This document shows positions 34,244 to 43,591 of a stretch of 64,000 bases of DNA, piece by piece (the first letter of the stretch is position 1; each line of letters opens with the position of its first letter). The stretch is taken from the NCBI GenBank assembly GCA_900551325.1, contig URVM01000002.1:1-64000 (forward strand). Reading direction: 5' to 3'. The position numbers were made by a program, and so were the translations under genes. Source of the stretch: an uncultured Eubacteriales bacterium (GTDB lineage Bacteria > Bacillota > Clostridia > Lachnospirales > Cellulosilyticaceae). The notes beneath the pieces were generated by a model that had not been told where the DNA came from, did not search any database, and saw nothing but the letters and a program-made list of their open reading frames with translations.

Positions 34244-34747
34244 CTAATCTTCCAACCCTTCTAAAAGGTGTACAAGCATTTTACCTTCAGTAATATTCAC
34301 ATTTAAGATACACTGTTTAATTGCTGGAATAAGAATCTCTTTTTCGTGATTACGTACTACATAAACATCATTACTTCCTGTAACTAGGATATCTACTAGT
34401 TCTCCTAAATCACGTCCTTCATCCGTTACTACCTTTAATCCATAAAGATCACATTGATAATATTCATCTTCTTTTAAAGGAAGGGCATCTTTTCTATTAA
34501 TTTTAAGCGTACTATTTTTAAGTAATTCTGCATCATTCATATTATCAATCCCTTTAAATTTTAAAAGGACAAAGTTTTTATGATAACGAACAGCTTCTAT
34601 TTCTTTTATTGTTTCTGTTCTACTTTGTACCACTACCTCTTTTAATTTCTCAAAACGTTTAATATCGTCTGTAGAAGGCATTACACGCACTTCGCCTTTT
34701 ACACCGTGTGTATTTACGATTTTGCCTATTGTAAACATTTGTTCCAT
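34244..34747 (-). CDS. rimM: 16S rRNA processing protein RimM
   Basis: 30S maturation factor that binds S19. It has an N-terminal barrel (IGKIVNTHGVKGEVRV) and a C-terminal PRC-barrel (YQCDLYGLKVVTDEGRDLGELVDILVTGSNDVYVV). The length of 167 is usual. AAAGGAAG precedes the ATG. The 176 bases upstream (34748-34923) show no gene or promoter I can support. Confidence 0.95.
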   Translation of the reverse strand: MEQMFTIGKIVNTHGVKGEVRVMPSTDDIKRFEKLKEVVVQSRTETIKEIEAVRYHKNFVLLKFKGIDNMNDAELLKNSTLKINRKDALPLKEDEYYQCDLYGLKVVTDEGRDLGELVDILVTGSNDVYVVRNHEKEILIPAIKQCILNVNITEGKMLVHLLEGLED

Positions 34748-34923
34748 TGTTAAACTTCCTTTCGTCTATATCTTAGCACTTCACTACAAAGGCTCAATTA
34801 AGAGACTTTCTAGTCAACTGATAAGTTATCCTCTATTTGCTTAAATTATGTCTCTTTCTTATACAGTATACCCTATGTAAAGCTTTATTAAAACTTCATT
34901 TTAATGTTAATTTGTATACAATA

Positions 34924-34951
34924 AATAGGTTAGGGAAACCCCTAACCTATT
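34924..34951 (-). terminator. hairpin at the end of khpA
   Basis: Twelve-bp perfect stem AATAGGTTAGGG / CCCTAACCTATT with a 4-base loop, overlapping the khpA stop. The following minus-strand run (TATTGTATACAAATT) is only moderately T-rich, so termination before rimM may be partial. Confidence 0.6.
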
Positions 34952-35177
34952 CACTAATTTCAACAACAACTTTCTTATTAGAAGCCATTGCTGCAGATTT
35001 TACAATAGTACGGATTGCTTTTGCAATCTTTCCTTGCTTTCCGATGATTTTACCCATATCACTTGGGGCTACTTTTAGTTCTAGAATTACTCCTTGCTCG
35101 TCTTCGCGTTGTGACACAGAAACTTCTTCAGGAAAGTCAACCAATTGTTTGGCGATCACTTCAACTAAACTTTTCAT
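34947..35177 (-). CDS. khpA: KH-domain RNA-binding protein KhpA
   Basis: Small single-KH protein (76 residues) that with KhpB binds RNAs in Gram-positive bacteria and affects cell elongation. The GXXG loop is GKQG in DMGKIIGKQGKIAKAIRT. It lies between rpsP and rimM, the conserved place. A GGAGG site precedes the ATG. Confidence 0.95.
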   Translation of the reverse strand: MKSLVEVIAKQLVDFPEEVSVSQREDEQGVILELKVAPSDMGKIIGKQGKIAKAIRTIVKSAAMASNKKVVVEISE

Positions 35178-35200
35178 CGGATACCTCCATAAGGCATTAA

Positions 35201-35446
35201 TTACATTTCAACGCCTGATTTTTTAAGTAAAGCTTTAACTGTTTCTGTTGGTTGAGCACCATTTGCTAACCATTTTTCTACAGCTTCTTTGTTTACGCTT
35301 AATTCATTTGGTTCTTGACATGGGTTGAAGAAACCTACTTCTTCGATGAAACGACCATCTCTTGGTGAACGAGAATCTGCTACAACGATTCTATAGAAAG
35401 GAGCTTTCTTTGCACCTAATCTTTTTAAACGAATTTTTACTGCCAT
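35201..35446 (-). CDS. rpsP: 30S ribosomal protein S16
   Basis: Primary small-subunit assembly protein, 81 residues, with the diagnostic start MAVKIRLKRLGAKKAPFYRI and VADSRSPRDGRFIEEVG. GGAGGT precedes the ATG. It follows ffh. Confidence 0.98.
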   Translation of the reverse strand: MAVKIRLKRLGAKKAPFYRIVVADSRSPRDGRFIEEVGFFNPCQEPNELSVNKEAVEKWLANGAQPTETVKALLKKSGVEM

Positions 35447-35488
35447 TTGTGTTACCTCCTAAGGTTAATGTTTTATTTTAATATTTAT

Positions 35489-36826
35489 TTACATAAAAGG
35501 TAGTTTGAATCTATTACCTTTTTTGCCTTTCATCATACCAGAAAACTGCTTCATCATTACTTGCATTTGTTCAAATTGTTTAATGAGGCGGTTAACTTCT
35601 TGAAGATCACGCCCACTACCTTTTGCTATACGCTTCTTACGAGACATATTTATAATGCTTGGATTTTGTCTTTCTTCCTTGGTCATAGATAAAATAATAG
35701 CTTCAATATATGCTAACTGCTTATCATCTACATTGATATCTCCAAGTTTGGCTGTGTTCATGCCTGGTAACATACCAAGTATTTGGTTAAGTGGTCCCAT
35801 CTTCTTAAGTTGACGCATTTGATCTAAGAAATCATCAAAGTTAAATTCAGCTTTTCTAAATTTAGCTTCTAATTCTTTAGCTTTATCTTCGTCATAATTT
35901 TGTTGTGCTTTCTCAATAAGGGTAAGTACATCACCCATACCTAAAATACGTGAAGCCATACGCTCTGGATGGAATGGTTCTAAATCACTAAGTTTCTCAC
36001 CCATACCTGCGTATTTAATAGGTTTATTGGTTACAGCCTTAACAGATAATGCTGCACCACCTCTATTGTCACTATCAAGTTTTGTCATGACAATACCGTC
36101 AATACCAAGCGCTTCATTAAAGGACTCTGCTACATTTACAGCATCTTGTCCAGTCATAGCATCTACAACTAAAAGAATTTCTCTTGGTTTAACTTCAGCT
36201 TTAATGTATTTTAGTTCATCCATCAGTACTTCATCAATATGAAGTCGACCTGCTGTATCAATAAGCACTACGTCGAAGTTATTTTCTTTAGCATAAGCCA
36301 TACCTGCTACTGCAATATCTACAGGGTTATGATCTACCCCTAAAGAAAATACTGGGATATTAACTTGTTTACCTACTTTCATAAGCTGTTCAATAGCAGC
36401 TGGACGATAGACGTCACATCCTACTAATAAAGGTCTTTTACCTTGTGATTTAATAAGAGCGGCTAATTTACCACTTGTTGTAGTCTTACCAGCACCTTGA
36501 AGCCCTACCATCATAATAGGTGTAATCCCTTTAGAAGCAAAAGTTATTTTGCTTTGTGTCCCACCCATAAGTGAGACAAGTTCATCATTAACAATTTTGA
36601 TTACTTGTTGTCCTGGTGTTAAACTTTCTAGTACTTCTGAGCCAACTGCACGCTCTTCTATTGTTTTGATAAATTGCTTAACTACCTTAAAGTTAACGTC
36701 CGCTTCTAAGAGAGCTAATTTAACTTCTCTTAAGGCGATTTTTACATCTTTATCGCTAAGCTTCCCTTTACTTTTAAGCTGTTTAAAAACTTCTTGTAAT
36801 TTGGTTGATAATTGATCAAAGGCCAT
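35489..36826 (-). CDS. ffh: signal recognition particle protein Ffh
   Basis: SRP54 GTPase that binds signal sequences and SRP RNA and docks on FtsY. It has an N domain, a G domain (GLQGAGKTTTSGKLA, DTAGRLHIDE, TKLDSDNRGGAAL) and a C-terminal Met-rich M domain (QMRQLKKMGPLNQILGMLPGM, FEQMQVMMKQFSGMMKG). The length of 445 is normal. It is preceded by ylxM and followed by rpsP. Confidence 0.98.
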   Translation of the reverse strand: MAFDQLSTKLQEVFKQLKSKGKLSDKDVKIALREVKLALLEADVNFKVVKQFIKTIEERAVGSEVLESLTPGQQVIKIVNDELVSLMGGTQSKITFASKGITPIMMVGLQGAGKTTTSGKLAALIKSQGKRPLLVGCDVYRPAAIEQLMKVGKQVNIPVFSLGVDHNPVDIAVAGMAYAKENNFDVVLIDTAGRLHIDEVLMDELKYIKAEVKPREILLVVDAMTGQDAVNVAESFNEALGIDGIVMTKLDSDNRGGAALSVKAVTNKPIKYAGMGEKLSDLEPFHPERMASRILGMGDVLTLIEKAQQNYDEDKAKELEAKFRKAEFNFDDFLDQMRQLKKMGPLNQILGMLPGMNTAKLGDINVDDKQLAYIEAIILSMTKEERQNPSIINMSRKKRIAKGSGRDLQEVNRLIKQFEQMQVMMKQFSGMMKGKKGNRFKLPFM

Positions 36827-36840
36827 TTGGGGAAGTCCTC

Positions 36841-37194
36841 CTACATTTCACTTGACAATTCTTCAAGAAGTGCAATAGCTTCTTGTAATTGCCTATCTTT
36901 TTCTATTTCACCTAAGGGTGAACATTGTATAAGTTTATCTTTTACCTCTGTAAGAGTCTTTTCTTGTTTTACATATTTTCTCCACAAACCAAGTTTAGCT
37001 TCTAGATCTAACATCTTCTGCTCAGCTTTCTTAATTGTGTCAAAAACACTTTGGCGGCTAATATTGTACGTAGTAGCGAGTTCACCGAGAGATAAATCAT
37101 CGAAATAATAACGCATCAGTAAGTCTCGTTGTTTGTCTGTAAGCAATGACTCATAGAAATCATACAAATAACTGACTTCAACAAACTTCTCCAT
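36841..37194 (-). CDS. ylxM: YlxM family helix-turn-helix protein
   Basis: A 117-residue helical protein with a sigma-region-4-like HTH (DLSLGELATTYNISRQSVFD, then TIKKAEQKM). The homologue in Streptococcus modulates SRP activity. It sits directly upstream of ffh with a GGGGG site and has a perfect consensus promoter upstream, so it leads the ffh-rpsP-trmD transcript. Confidence 0.92.
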   Translation of the reverse strand: MEKFVEVSYLYDFYESLLTDKQRDLLMRYYFDDLSLGELATTYNISRQSVFDTIKKAEQKMLDLEAKLGLWRKYVKQEKTLTEVKDKLIQCSPLGEIEKDRQLQEAIALLEELSSEM

Positions 37195-37236
37195 ACAACA
37201 CCCCCTAGCTGTCAGCCCTTTTTACTTTACAGATGA

Positions 37237-37265
37237 ATTATAAAGAATAACTTATACTTTGTCAA
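37237..37265 (-). promoter_or_regulatory. ylxM-ffh operon promoter
   Basis: Perfect sigma-A consensus on the minus strand: TTGACA (37260-37265), 17 bp, TATAAT (37237-37242), about 40 bases before ylxM. Confidence 0.85.
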
Positions 37266-37301
37266 CTCTAAATTCTACATTTATTTGAAAATATTAATTC
37301 C

Positions 37302-38834
37302 CTAACGTTCAAACAATGCTGCTGCAAAAGCTGCTGGGTCAAATGGTTGAAGGTCATCTATTTTTTCACCTACACCAATATATTTAACTGGTACATTTAA
37401 ATTCTCACAAATACCCACTACAGCTCCACCTTTAGCAGTACCATCTAACTTAGTTAAAATAATACCATCTACATTTGCTACTTCTTTAAATACTTTTACT
37501 TGTGAAATAGCATTTTGTCCTGTTGTAGCATCAAGTACAATAAGTACTTCTTTATGTGCTTCTGGATACTCTCTTTCAATAATACGTCCCATTTTTTCAA
37601 GTTCTTTCATTAAGTTAGCTTTATTTTGAAGACGTCCTGCTGTATCACAAATTAATAAATCACATTTTCGAGCTTTAGCTGCCTTAATACCATCAAAAAC
37701 TACAGATGCTGGGTCTGACCCTTCCTCATGCTTAATAAGTGGAACACATGAACGGTCTGCCCAGATTTGGAGCTGCTCAATAGCTGCTGCTCTAAATGTA
37801 TCTGCTGCTGCTAAGATAACGTTTTTATTTTCTTCTTTAAATTGATGTGCTAATTTACCAATGGTTGTGGTTTTACCTACACCATTCACACCAATAACTA
37901 AGATTACATTAGGTTTTCCTTCTTCAATAAGAGGTTTCCATTCATGAGCGGTTAAAATACCTGTAATAATGTCTTGTAACGCCTTTTTAAGATCATTTGG
38001 TTCTATAATCTTTTCTTCTTTAACTTTTTTACGTAGTTTTTCCATAATATTCATTGTGGTCTCTACACCAAAGTCAGCCATAATTAAAGCTTCTTCTAAC
38101 TCTTCATAAAGATCTTCATCTATTTTCTTAAAGTTACTTAAAACATCATCTACAGCTCCTAAAAACTGATCTCTTGTTTTTGTCAACCCATTAATAAGTT
38201 TGGAGAAAAAACCTTTCTTTTTAGGCGCTACTTCTTCAGTTGCTTCTACTACTTTTGCTTCAGTTTCTGCTTTAGCTACTGCTTCTGCTGCCTTTGTTTC
38301 TTCCTCTGCTTTAGCTGCTGCTTCTGCTGCCTTGGCTTCTTCCTCTGCTTTAGCCGCTAATTCTGCTGCCTTAGCTTCTTCCTCTGCTCTTGCTGCTGCT
38401 TCTGCTGCCTTGGCTTCTTCCTCTGCTTTAGCTGCTAATTCTGCCGCCTTGGCTTCTTCCTCTGCTTTAGCCGCTAATTCTGCTGCCTTTGTTTCTTCCT
38501 CTGCTTTAGCTGCTGCTTCTGCTGCCTTGGCTTCTTCCTCTGCTTTAGCCGCTAATTCTGCTGCCTTAGCTTCTTCCTCTGCTCTTGCTGCTGCTTCTGC
38601 TGCCTTGGCTTCTTCCTCTGCTTTAGCTGCTTCTGCCGCTTTGGCTTCTTCCTCTGCTTTAGCCGCTGCTTCTGCTGCCTTGGCTTCTTCCTCTGCTCTT
38701 GCTGCTGCTTCTGCCGCCTTGGCTTCTTCTAACTTATGGTTAGCATCTGATTCATTATAGTTTTCTTGTACACTTTGTACTTCTTCTTTTGTTGTTTCTT
38801 CTTTTCTCTTAAAAAGTTTCTTAAAAAATGACAC
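37302..38834 (-). CDS. ftsY: SRP receptor FtsY with repeat-rich N-terminus
   Basis: Receptor GTPase that brings SRP-ribosome complexes to the translocon. Residues about 37-199 are 12 near-perfect copies of a 13-residue Ala/Glu/Lys unit (for example AKAEEEAKAAEAA), probably one long charged helix replacing the usual acidic A domain. The NG domain occupies about 205-510: GVNGVGKTTTIGKLA, DTFRAAAIEQLQ, DTAGRLQNKANLM and TKLDGTAKGGA are all present. The GTG start follows GGAGGACTAGG. It is directly downstream of smc. Confidence 0.97.
   Translation of the reverse strand: MSFFKKLFKRKEETTKEEVQSVQENYNESDANHKLEEAKAAEAAARAEEEAKAAEAAAKAEEEAKAAEAAKAEEEAKAAEAAARAEEEAKAAELAAKAEEEAKAAEAAAKAEEETKAAELAAKAEEEAKAAELAAKAEEEAKAAEAAARAEEEAKAAELAAKAEEEAKAAEAAAKAEEETKAAEAVAKAETEAKVVEATEEVAPKKKGFFSKLINGLTKTRDQFLGAVDDVLSNFKKIDEDLYEELEEALIMADFGVETTMNIMEKLRKKVKEEKIIEPNDLKKALQDIITGILTAHEWKPLIEEGKPNVILVIGVNGVGKTTTIGKLAHQFKEENKNVILAAADTFRAAAIEQLQIWADRSCVPLIKHEEGSDPASVVFDGIKAAKARKCDLLICDTAGRLQNKANLMKELEKMGRIIEREYPEAHKEVLIVLDATTGQNAISQVKVFKEVANVDGIILTKLDGTAKGGAVVGICENLNVPVKYIGVGEKIDDLQPFDPAAFAAALFER
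38238..38726 (-). repeat. 39-bp tandem repeat in ftsY
   Basis: About 12 tandem 39-bp units (one is 36 bp) coding for the Ala/Glu/Lys repeat of FtsY. Units differ at a few bases (Lys/Arg, Ala/Leu and Glu/Thr exchanges), showing past expansion and shuffling. On the plus strand the repeat opens a long spurious reading frame. Confidence 0.9.
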
Positions 38835-38846
38835 ACCTAGTCCTCC

Positions 38847-41800
38847 TTAACTTGTCTTCTTATCTAAATATTTTGTCGCCTCTTCAAGTTTAATTGAAAG
38901 GACAGTTGAAACCCCTCGTTCCTGCATTGTTACACCATACAATGTATCCGCACGTTCCATAGTACCTTTTCTATGTGTAATAACAATGAATTGTGTTTCT
39001 TTTGAAAGGCTTCCTAAGTACTCTGCAAAACGTAATACATTGGCATCATCAAGAGCAGCTTCTATCTCATCTAGTACACAAAACGGAGATGGTTTTAACT
39101 TTAATATACCAAATAATAGGGCTATTGCTGTAAGAGTTCTTTCTCCACCTGATAAAAGAGTCATATTTTGAAGTTTTTTACCTGGTGGTTTTGCTATAAT
39201 TTCAATACCTGATTCTAGAATATTATCTTCATCTACTAATTGTAAGAAAGCCATACCACCTCCAAACAATTCTTTAAAGACATAGCTAAAGTTTTCTGCA
39301 ATAACACTAAACTGTTCTCTAAAAATCTCATGCATTTTAGCTGTTAATTGATTAATTAACTCTATTAAGGCTTCTTCTGCCTTTTCAATATCTTGTCTTT
39401 GGGTAGATAAAAATTCAAAGCGAGTTCTTGTCTCTTCAAATTCAGCTACTGCATTTACATTTACATGACCAATTACTTTAATTTGTGCACGTAAACGGTC
39501 ACTATCCTTTTTCATTTCACTTAGAGAGCCTACTTCTTTTTTAAATGGTAAACAAGCTGAATATGTGAGCTCATATTGTTCCCACATCATATCACTTAAT
39601 TTCTTTTCTTCTAATTCTACCATTTCTTTCTTAGTTGTAAGCCTATAGTTTTCTTCTTTCAAATTACTTATCTGCTCTGTTAATTTTGTTAACTGAGTTT
39701 CTAGGCTCACTAATGTTTCTTCTAACTGAACACGTGATTGTTCCAAATTAATTCTGGCTTGTTTAGAAACTTCTATAGCTTGTCCAATTTCTAAAATTTT
39801 CTCTCTAGCCTCTTCAATACTTAAAACAATACACTTCTCATCTTCAAGAAGAGCATCTTTACGCTCAACAATACCTAAATGTTGTTCATCTGTATTTTGA
39901 AGATTTTGCTCTAGTGCCTTAATTTGCTCTTCTATATGCTTACGATTTTGGATTAAAGTAGATAAACCTATCTTTTCTTCTGTTAATTCATCCCTTAATG
40001 CTTCACGCTGAGCTTTTAAAGTTTCAAGCTCTATTTCTAAAGCCTTTAATCCTTCTTGATTTACAGTAATTGTCTCTTCCAATGCTTTAATTTTATCATA
40101 GATAGCTTGTTTTCCTTTAGAAGAAGTTTCTTTAGCTTCCTCGATTGAAAGTTTCTCTTCTACTAACTGAAGTTGAGACTGCTTAGTTAATTTTAGGCTG
40201 TTTTCTCCCTTATCAATTTCTAAGATAATATTTTTTTCAGTTTCCTTTAGTTCTTCACATTTCTTATAAAGAACTTCCCATTCTGCCCTTAAAGTTTCTT
40301 TTTCAACTTCATATTTTTTAAGTGTATTACTAAGTGTAATTGTCTCTTGTTCTAACTGTACATATTCTTCTTGAAGCTCTTTCAATTCTCTTGTACGAGC
40401 AAAAATGTTATTTTTATTATTCTTACTTGCCCCACCACTTAAAGAACCTCCTGCATGGAAAACCTCTCCATCCAAGGTTACAATCTTGTAACGATATTTA
40501 TATTTACGGGCAATTGTTGAAGCATGGTTCATATCATCTACAATTAGAATACGCCCTAGTAAATTATCTATAACAGGCTTGTATAAATTCTCAAAAGTTA
40601 CAACTTCACTACCAAGTCCTAAAAAACCTGGTTCCATACGTAAGTTATCTATATCTTGTACACTACCAAAAGCCTGAATCGTATCTAATGGTAAGAAGGT
40701 TACTTTGCTAATATTACGCTCTTTCATTAACCCAATCATTGCTTTTGCATCTTGTTCCGTTTCGGTTACAATGTTTTGCATAGCTCCACCAAGTGCTGTA
40801 ACAATAGCAATTTCATATTGTTTTGGCACTTCAATAACATCCGCTGTAATACCCAAAATACCCTTCCAACGCCTTGCATCTTGCTTCTTTATAGTAAGCA
40901 CTTGCTTAACACTTTGATAATATCCTTCAAAATCATTTTTAACCTGTTCTAACCAACCAATTTGACGTTTAGCTTGTTCCTTCTTTTGTGCATTTGTATG
41001 CCAGCTTCGTTCAACCTTTGTAAGTTCTTCCTCAAGTTCTTTTCTTTTATTATCTAGATTATTGAAAGCCACCTGTGTTGTTTTAAGCGCTTCAATAGTT
41101 TCTTTTTCTTTCTTACGTTGTACTTGTAAGTTTACCTCTTGATGTGTAATTTCACTATTTAAAGTTTGAACAGCTTCGGATAATTGACTATATCGATAAT
41201 CCATCTGTTCTTCCATTGAACTTTGCTTATCTATTTCAGATTTTAAAAGGTCAATCTGGTGAATTTTATCAAACACCTCTGACTTAGAGCTCTCTAAGCT
41301 TTTTTCCTTTAGTTCTAAATCTTTTTGTCCATTTTCAAATTCTCGTTCTTTTTTTCCTAAGCGTTCACGTTTAATAGATTCTTCTAACTCTAAAGCTGTA
41401 TTTTTTGCTTTTAAAACTTGATGCTCATTTTGCATCATTTCTTTATAGTCTTGTTGCTTTTTAGTATCTTTATCTATTTGTTCAATAAGCTGATGAATAC
41501 TACTAATACGCTCTTCATTAATACGAATAGTGGATTCTTGTTGCTGTTGTTCTTTTTCTAGACTACTTATATGTCCTAAAAGGTTCTCTAGCTCAGCAAA
41601 AAGTGCTTCACGCTTTTCTTTACTTTGAACTTGCTTCCTACTTACTTCTTCTTTTTGTTTATTAGTTTCTTGAAGCTCTTGACCTAATGCTATAAGATTA
41701 TCATTTAATTTCTTTGTATCTTCTTTAATACGTTCAACTTCTTCTATATAGAGGTTAATATCTATTGTTTTTAATTCATCTTTAAGTTTCCAGTAAGACT

Positions 41801-42437
41801 TTGTCTTTTCGGCCTCTTTTTCAAGAGGTTCCAACCTAGATTCAATCTCACTCATAATATCATGAATACGAAGTAAGTTTTCACGTTCTTTTTCTAGTTT
41901 ACGTTCTGCTTCTTGACGACGTACTTTATACTTATAAATCCCTGCAGCTTCTTCAAATAAACTACGACGGTCTTCAGGTTTAGAACTTAATATTTTATCA
42001 ATTTGACCTTGTCCAATGATAGAATATCCTTCTTTACCTATTCCTGTATCCATAAAAAGCTCTTGTATATCTTTAAGCCTACAATTAGATCCATTAATAA
42101 AGTATTCACTTTCACCCGATCTATAAACTCGTCTTTTAATCACTACTTCTGAATACTCAATAGGAAGAACATGATCCTCATTTTTAATACACATGGATAC
42201 TTCTGCATAACCTAGAGATTTTCTTTTCTCAGTTCCTGCAAAAATAATATCTTCCATTTTTGTACCACGGAGTGTCTTAGCACTTTGCTCCCCAAGCACC
42301 CATCTAATGGCATCTGCTACGTTACTCTTACCACTTCCATTAGGCCCAATAACGGCTGTAATCCCCTTAGGAATGTTAAGCTTCACCGCATCTCCGAAAG
42401 ACTTAAATCCATGTATCTCTATTTTATCTAGATACAT
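38847..42437 (-). CDS. smc: chromosome condensation protein SMC
   Basis: Core ATPase of the bacterial condensin SMC-ScpAB that compacts and segregates chromosomes. Walker A GPNGSGKSN is at residues 32-40. Two long coiled coils flank a hinge at about 500-670 (GILGITADVIEVPKQYEIAI, DGEVFHAGGSLSGGASKNNK). The C-terminal head has the signature motif LLSGGERTLTAIALLFGI and the Walker B motif FCVLDEIEAALDDANV. The length of 1196 is typical. It lies between rnc and ftsY, as in Bacillus; ScpA and ScpB are not in this window. Confidence 0.98.
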   Translation of the reverse strand: MYLDKIEIHGFKSFGDAVKLNIPKGITAVIGPNGSGKSNVADAIRWVLGEQSAKTLRGTKMEDIIFAGTEKRKSLGYAEVSMCIKNEDHVLPIEYSEVVIKRRVYRSGESEYFINGSNCRLKDIQELFMDTGIGKEGYSIIGQGQIDKILSSKPEDRRSLFEEAAGIYKYKVRRQEAERKLEKERENLLRIHDIMSEIESRLEPLEKEAEKTKSYWKLKDELKTIDINLYIEEVERIKEDTKKLNDNLIALGQELQETNKQKEEVSRKQVQSKEKREALFAELENLLGHISSLEKEQQQQESTIRINEERISSIHQLIEQIDKDTKKQQDYKEMMQNEHQVLKAKNTALELEESIKRERLGKKEREFENGQKDLELKEKSLESSKSEVFDKIHQIDLLKSEIDKQSSMEEQMDYRYSQLSEAVQTLNSEITHQEVNLQVQRKKEKETIEALKTTQVAFNNLDNKRKELEEELTKVERSWHTNAQKKEQAKRQIGWLEQVKNDFEGYYQSVKQVLTIKKQDARRWKGILGITADVIEVPKQYEIAIVTALGGAMQNIVTETEQDAKAMIGLMKERNISKVTFLPLDTIQAFGSVQDIDNLRMEPGFLGLGSEVVTFENLYKPVIDNLLGRILIVDDMNHASTIARKYKYRYKIVTLDGEVFHAGGSLSGGASKNNKNNIFARTRELKELQEEYVQLEQETITLSNTLKKYEVEKETLRAEWEVLYKKCEELKETEKNIILEIDKGENSLKLTKQSQLQLVEEKLSIEEAKETSSKGKQAIYDKIKALEETITVNQEGLKALEIELETLKAQREALRDELTEEKIGLSTLIQNRKHIEEQIKALEQNLQNTDEQHLGIVERKDALLEDEKCIVLSIEEAREKILEIGQAIEVSKQARINLEQSRVQLEETLVSLETQLTKLTEQISNLKEENYRLTTKKEMVELEEKKLSDMMWEQYELTYSACLPFKKEVGSLSEMKKDSDRLRAQIKVIGHVNVNAVAEFEETRTRFEFLSTQRQDIEKAEEALIELINQLTAKMHEIFREQFSVIAENFSYVFKELFGGGMAFLQLVDEDNILESGIEIIAKPPGKKLQNMTLLSGGERTLTAIALLFGILKLKPSPFCVLDEIEAALDDANVLRFAEYLGSLSKETQFIVITHRKGTMERADTLYGVTMQERGVSTVLSIKLEEATKYLDKKTS

Positions 42438-42451
42438 ATATCACCTCAAAA

Positions 42452-43171
42452 TTATTTTTCTAATCCTTTAAGTGCGATTTGCGCTGCATGTTGCTCAGCT
42501 TCTTTTTTACTTTTCCCTACCCCTTGTCCTAGGCAAACTTCTCCATGATATACGGCCACATAAAAGTCCTTGTCATGGTCTGGACCTTTCTCATCTACTA
42601 CTTCATAGTGAAGAGGTTGGAGACTTTCTTTTTGAATATTTTCTTGTAAGATAGTCTTGAAATCTGTATACAATGCATCAACTGACAAATGGTCTACATT
42701 ATTAATAAGGGTTGATGTTAAAAAGTCTACAACATTTTCAAACTGTCCATCTACAAAAATTGAACCTGTAACAGCTTCAAATGCATCTGCAAGAATAGAG
42801 TTGCGTGTACGCCCCCCCGTCATCTCCTCTCCTTTTCCAAGTAAAATGTAATTACCTAACTCCATAAGACGAGCTGTCTTAGCAAGAGAGCCTTCACATA
42901 CAATACTAGCACGTATTTTAGACAAGTCACCTTCTGGCATAGTAGGATACTTATCAAATAAATACTTACTAATAATAAGGTCCAAAATAGCGTCACCTAA
43001 AAATTCTAAACGCTCATTATCTTTAATTTGACTATTACGATGTTCATTGGCAAAAGATCTATGTGTAATAGCATTCTTTAAGTTTTCTAAGTTATTAAAT
43101 TTGTAACCAATTCTTTTTTCAAGTTCTAAAAGTTTATCTTGACTTATTATATTTCCTGATTTTTTGTGCAT
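42452..43171 (-). CDS. rnc: ribonuclease III
   Basis: Double-strand-specific endoribonuclease for rRNA processing. The catalytic signature NERLEFLGDAILDLIISKYL is present, and the C-terminal dsRBD (about residues 165-235) ends GQGVGKSKKEAEQHAAQIAL. The ATG at 43171 has TAGGAG at good spacing and gives 239 residues; the open frame extends 33 bases further without a site. It is followed by smc. Confidence 0.97.
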   Translation of the reverse strand: MHKKSGNIISQDKLLELEKRIGYKFNNLENLKNAITHRSFANEHRNSQIKDNERLEFLGDAILDLIISKYLFDKYPTMPEGDLSKIRASIVCEGSLAKTARLMELGNYILLGKGEEMTGGRTRNSILADAFEAVTGSIFVDGQFENVVDFLTSTLINNVDHLSVDALYTDFKTILQENIQKESLQPLHYEVVDEKGPDHDKDFYVAVYHGEVCLGQGVGKSKKEAEQHAAQIALKGLEK

Positions 43172-43266
43172 ATTTATCGCTCCTAATTTTAACAAATAAC
43201 ACATTTTAAATAGATTGTTGAATAGTTAAAGATTTTACCTATTTAACACTCCATTTAAGATATGCG

Positions 43267-43288
43267 AAAAGCCCCGCAAAGCGAGGCT
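43267..43288 (-). terminator. terminator after acpP
   Basis: Stem AGCC-C-CGC / GCG-A-GGCT (one internal mismatch) with an AAA loop, followed on the minus strand by TTTTCGC. Moderate strength. Confidence 0.55.
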
Positions 43289-43293
43289 ATTTA

Positions 43294-43530
43294 CTAATCT
43301 AATCCATTTGCTTGTTTGATGAATTCTACTACGTCCCCTACTGTTGCAATATCTTCTGCATCTTCGTTGGAGATTTCCATATCAAATTCTTCTTCTAACG
43401 CCATTATAATTTGAAAAATATCCAGAGAATCTGCATTGAGGTCATCCGTAAAAGATGTTTCTAATGTTACATCTCCTTCTGAAATATTAAGCTGTTCACT
43501 AATTATTTCTCTGACTTTCTCAAATACCAT
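43294..43530 (-). CDS. acpP: acyl carrier protein
   Basis: Carries growing acyl chains on a phosphopantetheine attached to the serine of DSLD, found in LNADSLDIFQIIMALEEEF. A short acidic helical protein of 78 residues. It has its own promoter between plsX and the ATG. The usual fabD and fabG genes are not between plsX and acpP here, and rnc follows directly. Confidence 0.96.
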   Translation of the reverse strand: MVFEKVREIISEQLNISEGDVTLETSFTDDLNADSLDIFQIIMALEEEFDMEISNEDAEDIATVGDVVEFIKQANGLD

Positions 43531-43560
43531 ACTAACACCTCTTATAAAATTTATACTTTG

Positions 43561-43589
43561 ATAATATTATATACATGTTTTGTAGTCAA
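43561..43589 (-). promoter_or_regulatory. acpP promoter
   Basis: Minus strand TTGACT (43584-43589), 17 bp, TATTAT (43561-43566), squeezed between the plsX stop and acpP. Confidence 0.6.
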
Positions 43590-43591
43590 TA

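Noticed and set aside
38238..38726. Regular repeats suggesting a CRISPR array
   Set aside because: The 39-bp units are contiguous without unique spacers and code in frame for FtsY.
38200..38760. 186-residue open frame on the plus strand, Ala/Ser-rich
   Set aside because: It is the antisense image of the FtsY repeat; repetitive GCT/TCT codons remove stops by chance. There is no independent start signal.
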